Source: Leisingera thetidis (GTDB lineage: Bacteria; Pseudomonadota; Alphaproteobacteria; Rhodobacterales; Rhodobacteraceae). From it: a DNA stretch of 64,000 nucleotides. How positions within the stretch are numbered: the stretch's first letter is position 1; every line of letters starts with the position of its first letter. Positions 1 to 7,873 of this stretch are shown here, in pieces. The notes beneath the pieces are model-generated. The model did no database searches. It had not been told where the DNA came from and worked only from the letters and a program-made list of their open reading frames with translations. The position numbers were made by a program, and so were the translations under genes. The stretch is from positions 1,801,501-1,865,500 of the forward strand of contig NZ_CP109787.1 of NCBI RefSeq assembly GCF_025857195.1, written 5' to 3'.

Positions 1-283
1 AGGCTGACCAGACCGGGCGGGACGGCAGGCCGTCGAACATGCCGCGCAAGCCCGGCAGGTCGGCAGTATACATCAGAGAGGTGCCGATCCGGTCCTGGCT
101 GATCAGCCCGGCCTGCCTCAGCGCAGGCAGATTGGCTGAGGCAGTGTCGGGCTTGAAGCCCAGCGCTGAGGCGATCTCGCCGGCTGGAACACCGTCCGGG
201 TGGCGGCGCATCAGCAGCCGGAACGGTGCCAGGCGGTTGGGAAGCGCCAGCGCGGCCAGTTTTTCTGAAATCTATTTATCCAT
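1..283 (-). pseudogene. ArsR-family regulator, partial, stop codon at codon 4
   Basis: The leftward frame encodes an ArsR-type winged helix: a helix with ALALPNRLAPFRLL, then VPAGEIASALGF, then the recognition region DTASANLPALRQAGLI. The family usually starts 'MDK...', and an ATG at 283 gives exactly MDK. The fourth codon, however, is TAG (274-272), after which the frame is open to the window edge. No upstream in-frame start exists, and the next ATG (codon 25) would remove the first helix. A rare CTG or ATT start after the stop cannot be excluded, nor can a sequencing error. The gene runs off the window, so an ars-type operon may lie to the left. The ATG sits inside a perfect inverted repeat that looks like the gene's own operator. 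Confidence 0.55.
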
Positions 284-300
284 ATTTATCGAAATATGGA
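279..300. promoter_or_regulatory. Inverted repeat, likely ArsR-type operator
   Basis: TCCATATTT (279-287) and AAATATGGA (292-300) form a perfect 9-bp inverted repeat around ATCG. It is an AT-rich island in GC-rich DNA and overlaps the presumed ATG of the ArsR-like gene. ArsR proteins commonly bind such AT-rich palindromes to repress themselves; the assignment here is inference from position and symmetry. Confidence 0.55.
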
Positions 301-353
301 ATTTGCTGTGCGGGTGAGTAAGGGGATCGGCTTCGGGGGCCGGCGTCAGCGGT

Positions 354-2177
354 TCAGTCTTCCTGGTACCACCACACGTCGGGCATGAATTCGGTCCGGT
401 CGCCATAAAGCGGCAATGCCTGAGGGAAGCGCATTTCCTTGATATGGGCGATCCGGCCTGCGTCGAAAGTCCAGAACGGGATCACGTAACGTCCAGCCGT
501 CAGCACCCGGTCCAGCGCCCGCACTGAAGCCGTGAACTCCTCTGTGTCGGTCGCTGTGAGCATCACAGAAATCATCGCGTCCGCCGCGGGGCTGTCCATG
601 CCCATCAGGTTGCGGCTGCCGGGCTGGGAGACGCCCTCGCTGCCCCAATAATAACGCTGTTCGTTGCCTGGGCTCAGCGATAGCTCCAGGCGGTAGCGTG
701 TCAGGTCAAAATCGTACGCGTTTTCCCGTTCGGCATACTGAGCGTTGTCAACGGTTTCCGCCGTCAGGGTGATGCCGAGCCTCTCCAGCGCTCGGGCATA
801 GATTTCGGCGACGGTCTTCATCTCGCCATCGCCCTGCCGGATCAGTACATTGATGCTGAACGGCGTGCCTTGGCCGTTGCGGAGTTCGCCGTCCGTGACA
901 GTCCAGCCCGCGTCTTCCAGCAGGTTCATTGCTTTGCGCAGGTTGCCGCGGTTGCGCTTGCTGCCATCGCTCTGAGGCAGGGTGTAGCCGTCCAGCGTGC
1001 CCGGCAGCAGCGTGTCTGCATATGGGGCCAGAAGGTCCCGGACCTTGCCTGTGGCTGCGCCCGGCTGCATCCCCAGCGCCGATCCGGAGAAGTAAGAGCT
1101 GATCCGCGGCTGTACGCCGCCGGTGACCGTTCCATTGATGTATTCGAAGTTGAAAGCCAGAATGAGCGCCTCGCGCACGCGCCAGTCATCCAGCGGCGCG
1201 CGCCGGGTGTTCATCACCAGCCCGGTCATGCCGGACGGGCGCTGATGCGGGATCTCGCTTTTGACCACATTGCCGCGGGTGACCGCCGGGAAATTATAGA
1301 CGCTGTCCCATTTGTCGGCGTTGAACTCGCGCACCGCGCTCAGCTCGCCCGCTTTGAAGGCCTCGAACAGCACCGTTCCGTCACCGAAGAAGTCGATGCG
1401 CATTTCGTCAAAGTTCTGGGTGCCGCGACGCAGCGGAAGGTCCTGGCCCCAGTAGTCGGGGTTGCGGGTCAGGGTGACGAAGCGGCCGGGTTCGAAACCG
1501 GTCACCACATAGGCGCCGGTGCCGATCGGGGCGCCTTCGACCGTATCGCTGGCGAAATCCTTGCCCTCCCATTGCGCCTTCTTGAGGATCGGGCGCATGC
1601 CGGCGATCAGCGCCAGCTCGCGGTCTTCGGTGTTGAAGGTCAGGCGCAGGCTGCGCTGTCCGGTCTGTTCAATCCGCTCCACCTTGGTCCAGAAGCCGCG
1701 GTAGCGGGGGTGGCCCTTGGTGCCGAGTGTTTCATAGGACCAGATCACATCTTCGACGGTCACCGGGCTGCCATCGGAGAATCGCGCCTCCTCCCGCAGG
1801 GTGAATTCCACCCAGGAACGGTCCTCCGGCACCTCAACCGATTCGGCCAGAAGCCCGTAAAGGGTGAAGGGCTCGTCCCAGGAACGGCCCATCAGACTCT
1901 CGTATCCCCAGAACCTCAGCTGCCACGGAGAGGTCCCCTTAAGGGTGAACGGGTTCAAAGAGTCAAAGCCGCCGGTGTTGCCGAAGACCACCTTGCCGCC
2001 CTTGGGGGCATCGGGGTTGGCATAGGGCAGAGACACAAAATCCGGTGGCAGGGCAGGGGCGCCGTACATAGCTATGCCATGCACCGATTCTGCTTGTGCG
2101 GAATTCGCGGCAAAAGCCAAGGTGATTCCAGCCAGTGCCATGCGAAGATTCAGGAAATTTTCTTTTCGCAGTTTCAC
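354..2177 (-). CDS. YejA-like extracellular solute-binding protein (family 5)
   Basis: This 607-residue periplasmic binding protein belongs to the oligopeptide/microcin C type (SBP family 5, YejA branch). It has a signal peptide ending at about residue 29 (ANSAQA) and the YejA-type opening with YGAPALPPDFVSLPYANPDA and GGFDSLNPF. Proteins of this branch deliver peptides to the YejBEF ABC transporter. No permease or ATPase gene lies next to it: downstream is the broken arsR-like gene and upstream a divergent dehydrogenase. It is therefore an orphan binding protein, either feeding a transporter encoded elsewhere or left from a split operon. The ligand cannot be read from the sequence. Confidence 0.85.
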   Translation of the reverse strand: MKLRKENFLNLRMALAGITLAFAANSAQAESVHGIAMYGAPALPPDFVSLPYANPDAPKGGKVVFGNTGGFDSLNPFTLKGTSPWQLRFWGYESLMGRSWDEPFTLYGLLAESVEVPEDRSWVEFTLREEARFSDGSPVTVEDVIWSYETLGTKGHPRYRGFWTKVERIEQTGQRSLRLTFNTEDRELALIAGMRPILKKAQWEGKDFASDTVEGAPIGTGAYVVTGFEPGRFVTLTRNPDYWGQDLPLRRGTQNFDEMRIDFFGDGTVLFEAFKAGELSAVREFNADKWDSVYNFPAVTRGNVVKSEIPHQRPSGMTGLVMNTRRAPLDDWRVREALILAFNFEYINGTVTGGVQPRISSYFSGSALGMQPGAATGKVRDLLAPYADTLLPGTLDGYTLPQSDGSKRNRGNLRKAMNLLEDAGWTVTDGELRNGQGTPFSINVLIRQGDGEMKTVAEIYARALERLGITLTAETVDNAQYAERENAYDFDLTRYRLELSLSPGNEQRYYWGSEGVSQPGSRNLMGMDSPAADAMISVMLTATDTEEFTASVRALDRVLTAGRYVIPFWTFDAGRIAHIKEMRFPQALPLYGDRTEFMPDVWWYQED

Positions 2178-2251
2178 AACAATCCCGCTCTGCCCTTATT
2201 TTCTTGCCTCTGCACGCTACGTGCGCTTTTTCGTCTTTTCAAACTTTTAGC

Positions 2252-2280
2252 TTGGATGAAAGCCGGAAATTGCTTATAAA
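2252..2280 (+). promoter_or_regulatory. Candidate sigma-70 promoter of a small RNA
   Basis: TTGGAT (2252-2257) and TATAAA (2275-2280) are separated by exactly 17 bases. The -10 matches the consensus at five of six bases; the -35 is weaker. Transcription would start near 2287 and run into a terminator at 2333-2360 without crossing an open frame. Confidence 0.5.
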
Positions 2281-2286
2281 GAGATC

Positions 2287-2360
2287 ACTGCTCGATAGGT
2301 TTCTTGCCTGTATGAAACCTGCCTCAATAACTAACGCCCGCCTTGTGCGGGCGTTTTTTT
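2287..2360 (+). ncRNA. Candidate small RNA with two hairpins
   Basis: In the 319-base divergent gap between the YejA-like gene and bdhA there is a compact RNA-like unit. Hairpin 1 pairs AGGTTTC (2297-2303) with GAAACCT (2314-2320) around a 10-base loop. A single-stranded stretch follows (GCCTCAATAACT), then a GC-rich terminator. With the promoter at 2252-2280 the transcript would be about 74 nt. No coding frame with a ribosome site is present, and the terminator cannot belong to a rightward gene because none lies upstream. I do not recognise the RNA family. Confidence 0.5.
2333..2360 (+). terminator. Intrinsic terminator of the candidate small RNA
   Basis: AACGCCCGC (2333-2341) pairs perfectly with GCGGGCGTT (2347-2355) around a five-base loop, and the run of T extends from 2354 to 2360. 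This is a textbook rho-independent terminator in the rightward direction. Confidence 0.8.
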
Positions 2361-2496
2361 CTGGGCGCTTCCCTGCGGTCTGGTGATGGAAATGCCCCTG
2401 CGTTCCGGCTGCGGAGTCCGTAGTCTTACGCGTTTCTTTTGCATCTGCAGCATGCCAGAGTGGCGGCAGTTTCAGTCATCCAAGAGGTAGAGACCG

Positions 2497-3270
2497 ATGT
2501 CCTTGCAGGGGAAGACCGCCGTTATCACCGGGTCGAATTCAGGCATTGGCCTGGGGGTTGCACGCGAACTGGCGCGGGCAGGCGCCAATGTGGTGCTGAA
2601 TTCCTTCACCGACCGGGAGGAGGATCACGCGCTGGCGGAAGCTCTCGCCCGTGAATTCAGCGTCAAGGCCCAGTACATCCAGGCCGATATGTCCAACGGC
2701 GCCGATTGCCGCGCGCTGATCGAAAAAGCCGGGGCCTGTGATATCCTGGTGAACAATGCGGGCATTCAGCATGTGGCGCCGATTGACGAATTCCCGCAAG
2801 ACAAATGGGACGCGATTATTGCGATCAACATGACCTCCAACTTCCACACCATGGCGGCCGCCCTGCCGAAGATGCGCGCGGCGGGCTGGGGGCGGATCGT
2901 CAACATTGCCTCGGCGCACGGGCTGACGGCTTCGCCCTTCAAGGCGGCCTATGTGGCGGCCAAGCATGGGGTGGTGGGCATGACCAAGACGGTGGCGCTG
3001 GAAACCGCGGAGGAGCCGATCACCTGCAATGCGATTTGCCCGGGTTATGTGCTGACGCCGCTGGTGGAGGCGCAGATCCCCGATACCATGGAGAAATACA
3101 GCATGGGCCGGGAAGAGGTGATCAAGAAGGTGATGCTGGAACGCCAGCCAAGCCGGGAATTTGCCACGGTGGAGCAACTGGGCGGCACCGCTGTGTTCCT
3201 GTGCTCGGACGCGGCAGCGCAGATCACCGGGACCACGCTGAGTGTCGATGGCGGCTGGACCGCGCTGTAA
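2497..3270 (+). CDS. bdhA: 3-hydroxybutyrate dehydrogenase (short-chain dehydrogenase)
   Basis: This 257-residue protein interconverts D-3-hydroxybutyrate and acetoacetate with NAD. The Rossmann motif TGSNSGIG is at residues 11-18, NNAG follows at about 86-89, and the catalytic triad is S139, Y152, K156. The regions around AGIQHVAPIDEFP and ASAHGLTASPFKAAYVAAKHG are typical of this enzyme rather than of general FabG-like reductases. The start at 2497 has AGAGG upstream. It lies 101 bases before a patatin gene in the same direction; both fit turnover of poly-3-hydroxybutyrate, since patatin-type proteins are known on storage granules in related bacteria. That link is inference. Confidence 0.92.
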   Translation: MSLQGKTAVITGSNSGIGLGVARELARAGANVVLNSFTDREEDHALAEALAREFSVKAQYIQADMSNGADCRALIEKAGACDILVNNAGIQHVAPIDEFPQDKWDAIIAINMTSNFHTMAAALPKMRAAGWGRIVNIASAHGLTASPFKAAYVAAKHGVVGMTKTVALETAEEPITCNAICPGYVLTPLVEAQIPDTMEKYSMGREEVIKKVMLERQPSREFATVEQLGGTAVFLCSDAAAQITGTTLSVDGGWTAL

Positions 3271-3289
3271 CGGCCCTATGAGGACGTCA

Positions 3290-3360
3290 GAGGGGGCCGG
3301 CCCCCTCTTGCCCCTTCCGGGGCAATTCACCCCCGGGATATTTTCAGCCAGATGAAGAAG
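3290..3360. repeat. Palindrome plus intergenic element of a type common in Rhodobacterales
   Basis: The gap between bdhA and the patatin gene holds an 18-base perfect palindrome of GAGGGGGCC and its complement (3290-3307), followed by CCCCGGGATATTTTCAGCC and GATGAAGAAG (3331-3360). From memory, GC-rich hairpins followed by a 'CCGGGATATTTTTGGCCAGATGAAG'-like tail recur between genes in many Rhodobacteraceae genomes. Only one copy is in this window, so repetition cannot be shown here. It may act as a terminator or mRNA-processing site. Confidence 0.35.
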
Positions 3361-3371
3361 CGGAGCCCGGC

Positions 3372-4400
3372 ATGACTGTAAAGATCAATCTGGCCCTGCA
3401 GGGCGGCGGCGCGCACGGGGCGTTTACCTGGGGCGTGCTGGACCGGCTGCTGGAGGACGAGGGGATCGAGGTGGCCGGGATCACCGGAACCTCGGCCGGC
3501 GCGCTCAATGGGGCGGCGTTTAAATCCGGCATGGTGCAGGGCGGGCGCCCCGGCGCCAAGGCGGCGCTGGACAGCCTGTGGCGGCGGATGGGGGGCGTGG
3601 GGGATATGCGGTTCGCCCATTGGCTGACACGGTTTGATGCGGTCGCCTGGGCAGGCGCCTGGGAGGCGGCCGTGCCGTTTTCCCCGATGGAAACCATGAG
3701 CCAGGCGATTTCACCCTATCATTATGGTCCGTTCTACCGGAACCCGTTGCGGGAGGTGGTGGAGGCGTTCAATTTTTCAGAAGTCTGCGCGGAGGACGGC
3801 CCGGAGCTGTTTGTTTGCGCCACCTGCGTGCGCAGCGGCAAGATCCGCATTTTCGAGGGGCAGGAGATCAGCACCGAGGCGATCCTTGCCTCCGCCTGCC
3901 TGCCGGATCTGTTTCAGGCGGTGGAGATCGAGGATCCGGACACCGGCCGCATGGAAGCCTATTGGGATGGCGGTTACACCGGCAACCCGGCCTTGTTCCC
4001 GCTGTTCCGCGAGGCGCTGCCGGGCGATGTGGTGATCGTGAACATCAACCCGCTGGAGCGCGCGGAAATCCCGAAGACGCCGCAGCAGATCCGCAACCGG
4101 GTGAATGAGATCAGCTTCAACTCGTCGCTTCTGCGGGAGCTTCGGGCAATCAGCTTTGTGCAGCGGCTGCTTGCGGATGGCACGCTGGAACCCGGGCGGA
4201 TGAAACAGGTGCGGATTCACATGATCGCGGATGATGATCTGATGACGCAGCTGTCAGTCACCACCAAGCTGTTTCCGGTGCCGCAGATCCTGGCGCGGCT
4301 GAAGCAGGCAGGGCGGGACGCGGCAGAGGGATTTCTGGCGCGCGACCGGGCAAACCTGGGGGAGCGGTCCTCGGCGGATCTGCCGGCGATGTTCGGCTAG
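3372..4400 (+). CDS. Patatin-like phospholipase
   Basis: This 342-residue hydrolase of the patatin family has the oxyanion motif GGGAHG (residues 11-16), the nucleophile elbow GTSAG with S41, and the catalytic aspartate D199 in WDGGYTGN. No signal peptide is visible, so it is probably cytoplasmic or granule-bound. The family hydrolyses acyl esters of phospholipids or, in some bacteria, associates with polyhydroxybutyrate granules. Its position behind bdhA favours a role around storage lipid or membrane lipid turnover. The substrate is not known. A GGAG ribosome site precedes the ATG. Confidence 0.88.
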   Translation: MTVKINLALQGGGAHGAFTWGVLDRLLEDEGIEVAGITGTSAGALNGAAFKSGMVQGGRPGAKAALDSLWRRMGGVGDMRFAHWLTRFDAVAWAGAWEAAVPFSPMETMSQAISPYHYGPFYRNPLREVVEAFNFSEVCAEDGPELFVCATCVRSGKIRIFEGQEISTEAILASACLPDLFQAVEIEDPDTGRMEAYWDGGYTGNPALFPLFREALPGDVVIVNINPLERAEIPKTPQQIRNRVNEISFNSSLLRELRAISFVQRLLADGTLEPGRMKQVRIHMIADDDLMTQLSVTTKLFPVPQILARLKQAGRDAAEGFLARDRANLGERSSADLPAMFG

Positions 4401-4414
4401 GTCAGGCTAGGTCA
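4395..4414. repeat. Exact 10-bp tandem duplication across two convergent stop codons
   Basis: GGCTAGGTCA occurs twice back to back (4395-4404, 4405-4414). The first copy carries the TAG stop of the patatin gene; the second carries the TGA stop of the leftward DUF502 gene. This is a local slippage product that separates the two ends. Confidence 0.7.
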
Positions 4415-5122
4415 GGCGCTTTCTTTCAGCGCGGGCTTCTTGCCGTTTTCGACCGGTTTTGCGGGATCCTTGGGGTTCGGGTAGACCAGGCCTGCCGAGA
4501 TCACCAGCTTGGCGGAGTCTTCCACTGACATCTCCAGTTCGATCACATCCTCCTCCGGCACAAACAGCAGGAACCCTGATGTCGGGTTCGGGGTGGTTGG
4601 CAGAAAGACACTCACCAGACCGCCGCTGGTTTCGGCGCGCTTGGCAATTTCGCCCTTGGCATTGGTGGAAATGAACCCGATCGCCCAGATGCCTTTGCGC
4701 GGGTACTGCACCAGGCAGGCTTTCTCAAAACTGCGCTCGGACTGGGCAAAGACGGTCTCGGAAATCTGCTTGATACCGGAGTATACGGTGCGCACCACCG
4801 GCATCCTCTCCACCAGGCTTTCGGCAAAAGTGATCAGCGACCGGCCAATGATGCCTTTGGCAATCCAGCCCACGACGATGGTGAACAACAGGAAGATGAT
4901 CAGCCCGACGCCGCGCAGGTTGATGCCGATGTACTGCTCGGGGCGGAAGGTATGCGGCACCAGCGGCAGCACCACACTGTCGATCCAGCCCATCACCGAC
5001 CACAACAGCCAGATGGTGAGCCCCACCGGCGCGATGACGACGATACCGGTAAAGAAGGAGGCGCGCAGACTGGCAAACAGGCCGCGGCGGCGTTGAGGTT
5101 CTTCGTCGAAGGGCGTGGTCAT
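4412..5122 (-). CDS. DUF502 family membrane protein
   Basis: This 236-residue protein has two predicted membrane spans (around FFTGIVVIAPVGLTIWLLW and GVGLIIFLLFTIVVGWIA), followed by the conserved DUF502 stretch with MPVVRTVYSGIKQ, KACLVQYPRKGIWAIGF and FLPTTPNPTSGFLLFVP. The family is widespread and its function is unknown. The start at 5122 (MTTPFDEEPQRRR) is preferred because the upstream extension to 5179 has no family character; its ribosome site is weak. It lies 80 bases downstream of psuG in the same direction and may be read from the same transcript. Confidence 0.82.
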   Translation of the reverse strand: MTTPFDEEPQRRRGLFASLRASFFTGIVVIAPVGLTIWLLWSVMGWIDSVVLPLVPHTFRPEQYIGINLRGVGLIIFLLFTIVVGWIAKGIIGRSLITFAESLVERMPVVRTVYSGIKQISETVFAQSERSFEKACLVQYPRKGIWAIGFISTNAKGEIAKRAETSGGLVSVFLPTTPNPTSGFLLFVPEEDVIELEMSVEDSAKLVISAGLVYPNPKDPAKPVENGKKPALKESA

Positions 5123-5202
5123 TGGTCTGCTTTGCGGAAATGTCGAGTGGAACCTAGGTACTGTGCAGGGGCGGAGCAATGGGGTGCGCCCCTAAATTCA
5201 GG

Positions 5203-6117
5203 TTATTGCGTCAGTTTGTTCAGTTCCTGTGCGATCTTTGCCGCGAGCCGGGCGTTGTTGCGCACCAGCGCGATGTTGGCGGTGAGGGAGCGGCCCTCGG
5301 TCAATTCGAAGATGCGGCGCAGCAGGAACGGGGTTACGTCCTTGCCGGAAATGCCCTGAGCGTCTGCTTCGGACTGCGCCTTGGCAATCACCGGGGCCAG
5401 CTCATCGGCGGCAATCTGGTCCTCGGCGGGTATCGGGTTGGCGACCAGCTGGCCACCGGGCAGCCCCATCGCCTGGCGGGTGGCGTGGGCGCGGGCGATC
5501 CGGGCAGGGTCATCCATGCGCAAGGGCGCCTTCAGCTCTGACTGCGCCGACCAGAAGGCCGGGAAGCTGTCCTGGCGGTAGGCAATCACCGGCACGCCCT
5601 GGGTCTCCAGAACTTCCAGCGTTTTGGGCAGGTCGAGAATGGCCTTGGCACCGGCTGCCACCACAGTGACCGGGGTTTGCGCCAGTTCCATCAGGTCGGC
5701 GGAAATGTCGAAGGTTGTTTCTGCCCCCTTGTGCACGCCGCCGATGCCGCCGGTGGCAAAGACTTCAATCCCGGCTAGGCGCGCGGCAATCATGGTGGCC
5801 GCAACCGTGGTGGCGCCGGTGCCGCCGGTTGCGATGCAGGCGGCCATGTCGGCGCGGGAAATTTTGGCGACGCCGGTGGCCTGGCCCAGCGATTGCAGCT
5901 GCTCCGGCTCCAGCCCGACGTGCAGGATGCCATTCATCACTGCCATGGTGGCGGGCACGGCGCCGGCCTCGCGGATGTCCTGTTCCACCTGCGCCGCGAC
6001 TTCGACGTTCTGCGGGTAGGGCATGCCGTGGGTGATGATGGTGCTTTCCAGCGCAACAATGGCGCGGCCTTCAGCCTTGGCAGCCTGGACCTCGGACGAA
6101 TACTGAATGCCGATCAC
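5203..6117 (-). CDS. psuG: Pseudouridine-5'-phosphate glycosidase
   Basis: This 304-residue enzyme reversibly splits pseudouridine 5'-phosphate into uracil and ribose 5-phosphate, using a divalent metal ion. The N-terminal ALESTIITHGMPYPQN block, the ATMAVMNGILHVGL region, the GATTVAATM segment and the ATGGIGGVHKGAE motif are all characteristic. It starts with GTG, overlapping the end of psuK by four bases (GTGA), so the two are translationally coupled. The pair turns pseudouridine from RNA decay into usable uracil and sugar phosphate. Confidence 0.93.
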   Translation of the reverse strand: MIGIQYSSEVQAAKAEGRAIVALESTIITHGMPYPQNVEVAAQVEQDIREAGAVPATMAVMNGILHVGLEPEQLQSLGQATGVAKISRADMAACIATGGTGATTVAATMIAARLAGIEVFATGGIGGVHKGAETTFDISADLMELAQTPVTVVAAGAKAILDLPKTLEVLETQGVPVIAYRQDSFPAFWSAQSELKAPLRMDDPARIARAHATRQAMGLPGGQLVANPIPAEDQIAADELAPVIAKAQSEADAQGISGKDVTPFLLRRIFELTEGRSLTANIALVRNNARLAAKIAQELNKLTQ

Positions 6118-7022
6118 AGCGGGGGTTCTCCTGATACATAAGTTGCGGCGGCCTTGAGGGCCGAGGCCAAAGCGGTTTTGCGGTCTGCCCCGCGTGCCTC
6201 GGCAACGATATGGGCAGCCATGAAGGTGTCGCCCGCGCCTGTCACCCGGGCGACCGCCACGCGGGGCGGGACAAGGGTAATGGCGCCCTGGGCGTCAGCA
6301 ACGGTGGCAGAGCGGCCGCCATCGGTGACCAGCACCCGGGCAGCACCGCGGTCCAGCATCGCCCGGGCGGCGGTTTCGCTGCCGGTGAACTCGGCCTGGC
6401 ACAGGATGCCGGCCTCTTCCAGGTTCACGTACAGCGTGCCGCGGGTGCGGGCCAGGAACGGGCGCAAACGCTCTGCCTTGCCAGGCGAGGCGGGCGCCAC
6501 CCTCAGGTCTGCCTTGGCAAAGGCGGGGCTGGAGGCGATGTCGTCGAGCAGTGACAGGGTCAGGTTGCCGTCCAATGCGACCTGTCCCTGATAAGGCGCG
6601 TCTTCGGTGCCCAGCGATCCGTCGGACAAGGGGCGCAGGATCTTGCTGCCCGCTGCCTCCAGCGAATGGGCATCGGCAATGGCGGCAATCAGCCCGTTGG
6701 CGCCTTCCACCGCCATGTAGCGGTCGGTGGGCAGATCCTCGGAGCGGTAGATGTGATCTGTGATCAGACCGAAATGGACGCAGGCATCGATCAGCTCGTC
6801 TCCTTCCGGATCGCGGCCGACAGCAGTCAGCAGCGCAGGCGTCATGCCAAAGCGCGACAGGGTCATGGCGATGTTCATCGCCACGCCGCCGGGCAGACGG
6901 GTGATGCGCCCCGGCATGTCCGAGCCGCGCCGCATTTCCGTTCTGCAGCGGCCGATGATGTCCCAGAGGACCGAGCCTATGCACAGAATGCCGGGAGACT
7001 GAGGGGCGGAGGCTTGTGTCAT
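6114..7022 (-). CDS. psuK: PfkB-family pseudouridine kinase
   Basis: This 302-residue sugar kinase of the ribokinase/PfkB family has the N-terminal signature LPGGVAMNIAMTLSRFGM and the C-terminal VTGAGDTFMAAH motif with the catalytic aspartate. PfkB kinases alone are hard to assign, but the four-base overlap with psuG makes pseudouridine kinase by far the likeliest role: pseudouridine plus ATP to pseudouridine 5'-phosphate. A DUF4198 gene ends 41 bases upstream in the same direction. No pseudouridine transporter gene is visible nearby. Confidence 0.88.
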   Translation of the reverse strand: MTQASAPQSPGILCIGSVLWDIIGRCRTEMRRGSDMPGRITRLPGGVAMNIAMTLSRFGMTPALLTAVGRDPEGDELIDACVHFGLITDHIYRSEDLPTDRYMAVEGANGLIAAIADAHSLEAAGSKILRPLSDGSLGTEDAPYQGQVALDGNLTLSLLDDIASSPAFAKADLRVAPASPGKAERLRPFLARTRGTLYVNLEEAGILCQAEFTGSETAARAMLDRGAARVLVTDGGRSATVADAQGAITLVPPRVAVARVTGAGDTFMAAHIVAEARGADRKTALASALKAAATYVSGEPPL

Positions 7023-7063
7023 AATGACCTATTGCCGCCTTTGCGGAGCCCGTGCAAGCGGCT

Positions 7064-7873
7064 TCACCGCGCAGGCACAGCAAAGGTCAGGGCAGCCCAG
7101 TGGCTTTCCCAAACATAACCCGCGCCGCCGGAAGCCGGGCGCAGCACCACAGCATCAAGCAGGTACCGATGCCCTGGGGTCACGGAAATGGCAGCCTCGC
7201 CCTGCGCGTCCGTCAGCTGAGTGGTGATGGTGACAGTGCCATCCGGTGCTTGTGAAAAGACTTCAACCTGTGCCCGCGGGCGCGGGCGGCCCTGATACAG
7301 CACCCGGACCGGAAACCCCTGTTCCAGAGTGTCCGTATAAGGGTTGGCCAGGGCGACGATCTCAGTCTCAAGCCCGGCGGCCCGATCTGATCCGCTGCCC
7401 TCTCCGATTGCCACGAGCGACTTGGCGTAGCGGGTGTATTGCTCGGTGAAACCCGCCTCCGGCAGTCCGCGGGCGAGGTGGCGGGGCCGGATATCGCCAA
7501 AGCCCTTGTGATCTATGAAGGCCTGGAAGTCTTCCCAGCTGTCATAGGTCAATGTCTGCGGCTGCGTTTGGTGAATGAGAACGGCAAGCCCATCCTGCGC
7601 CATTTCTGCGGTAAAGGCCGGCATATCGCCCATCCGGCCCTGATAGGGCGCCGTGGACCCATTCCGCAATACCTCGAACCGGGCGATACGATGGTCCAGA
7701 TAGGGTTGCTCTGCGCCTTTGAATTGCTGCCCGTTGCGCAGCCGTGCGGCCACCGGATCGCCAGAAGACACTTGATATTTCTCCGGCTCAATCCAAAACT
7801 CGTGGGATAACAGCTGGGCAGGCCCGAATGTCAGCCCGGTACAGAGAATTGAGCAGAACAGGCGGATTTGCAT
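7064..7873 (-). CDS. DUF4198-type periplasmic protein
   Basis: This 269-residue protein has a signal peptide ending near QLLS and a mature start HEFWIEPEKYQV, typical of DUF4198 proteins, which are thought to take part in metal (nickel or cobalt) uptake. The C-terminal half has an Ig-like segment around GFPVRVLYQGRPRPRAQVEVF. The start at 7873 is supported by AAGGA five bases upstream. The frame stays open upstream to 8095, but that part is antisense to the neighbouring gene. The ATG overlaps, on the opposite strand, the ATG of the HupE gene. Pairing with HupE supports a metal-related role by inference. Confidence 0.78.
   Translation of the reverse strand: MQIRLFCSILCTGLTFGPAQLLSHEFWIEPEKYQVSSGDPVAARLRNGQQFKGAEQPYLDHRIARFEVLRNGSTAPYQGRMGDMPAFTAEMAQDGLAVLIHQTQPQTLTYDSWEDFQAFIDHKGFGDIRPRHLARGLPEAGFTEQYTRYAKSLVAIGEGSGSDRAAGLETEIVALANPYTDTLEQGFPVRVLYQGRPRPRAQVEVFSQAPDGTVTITTQLTDAQGEAAISVTPGHRYLLDAVVLRPASGGAGYVWESHWAALTFAVPAR

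Noticed and set aside
3045..3330. Leftward frames opposite the end of bdhA
   Set aside because: They are antisense shadows of bdhA without motifs.
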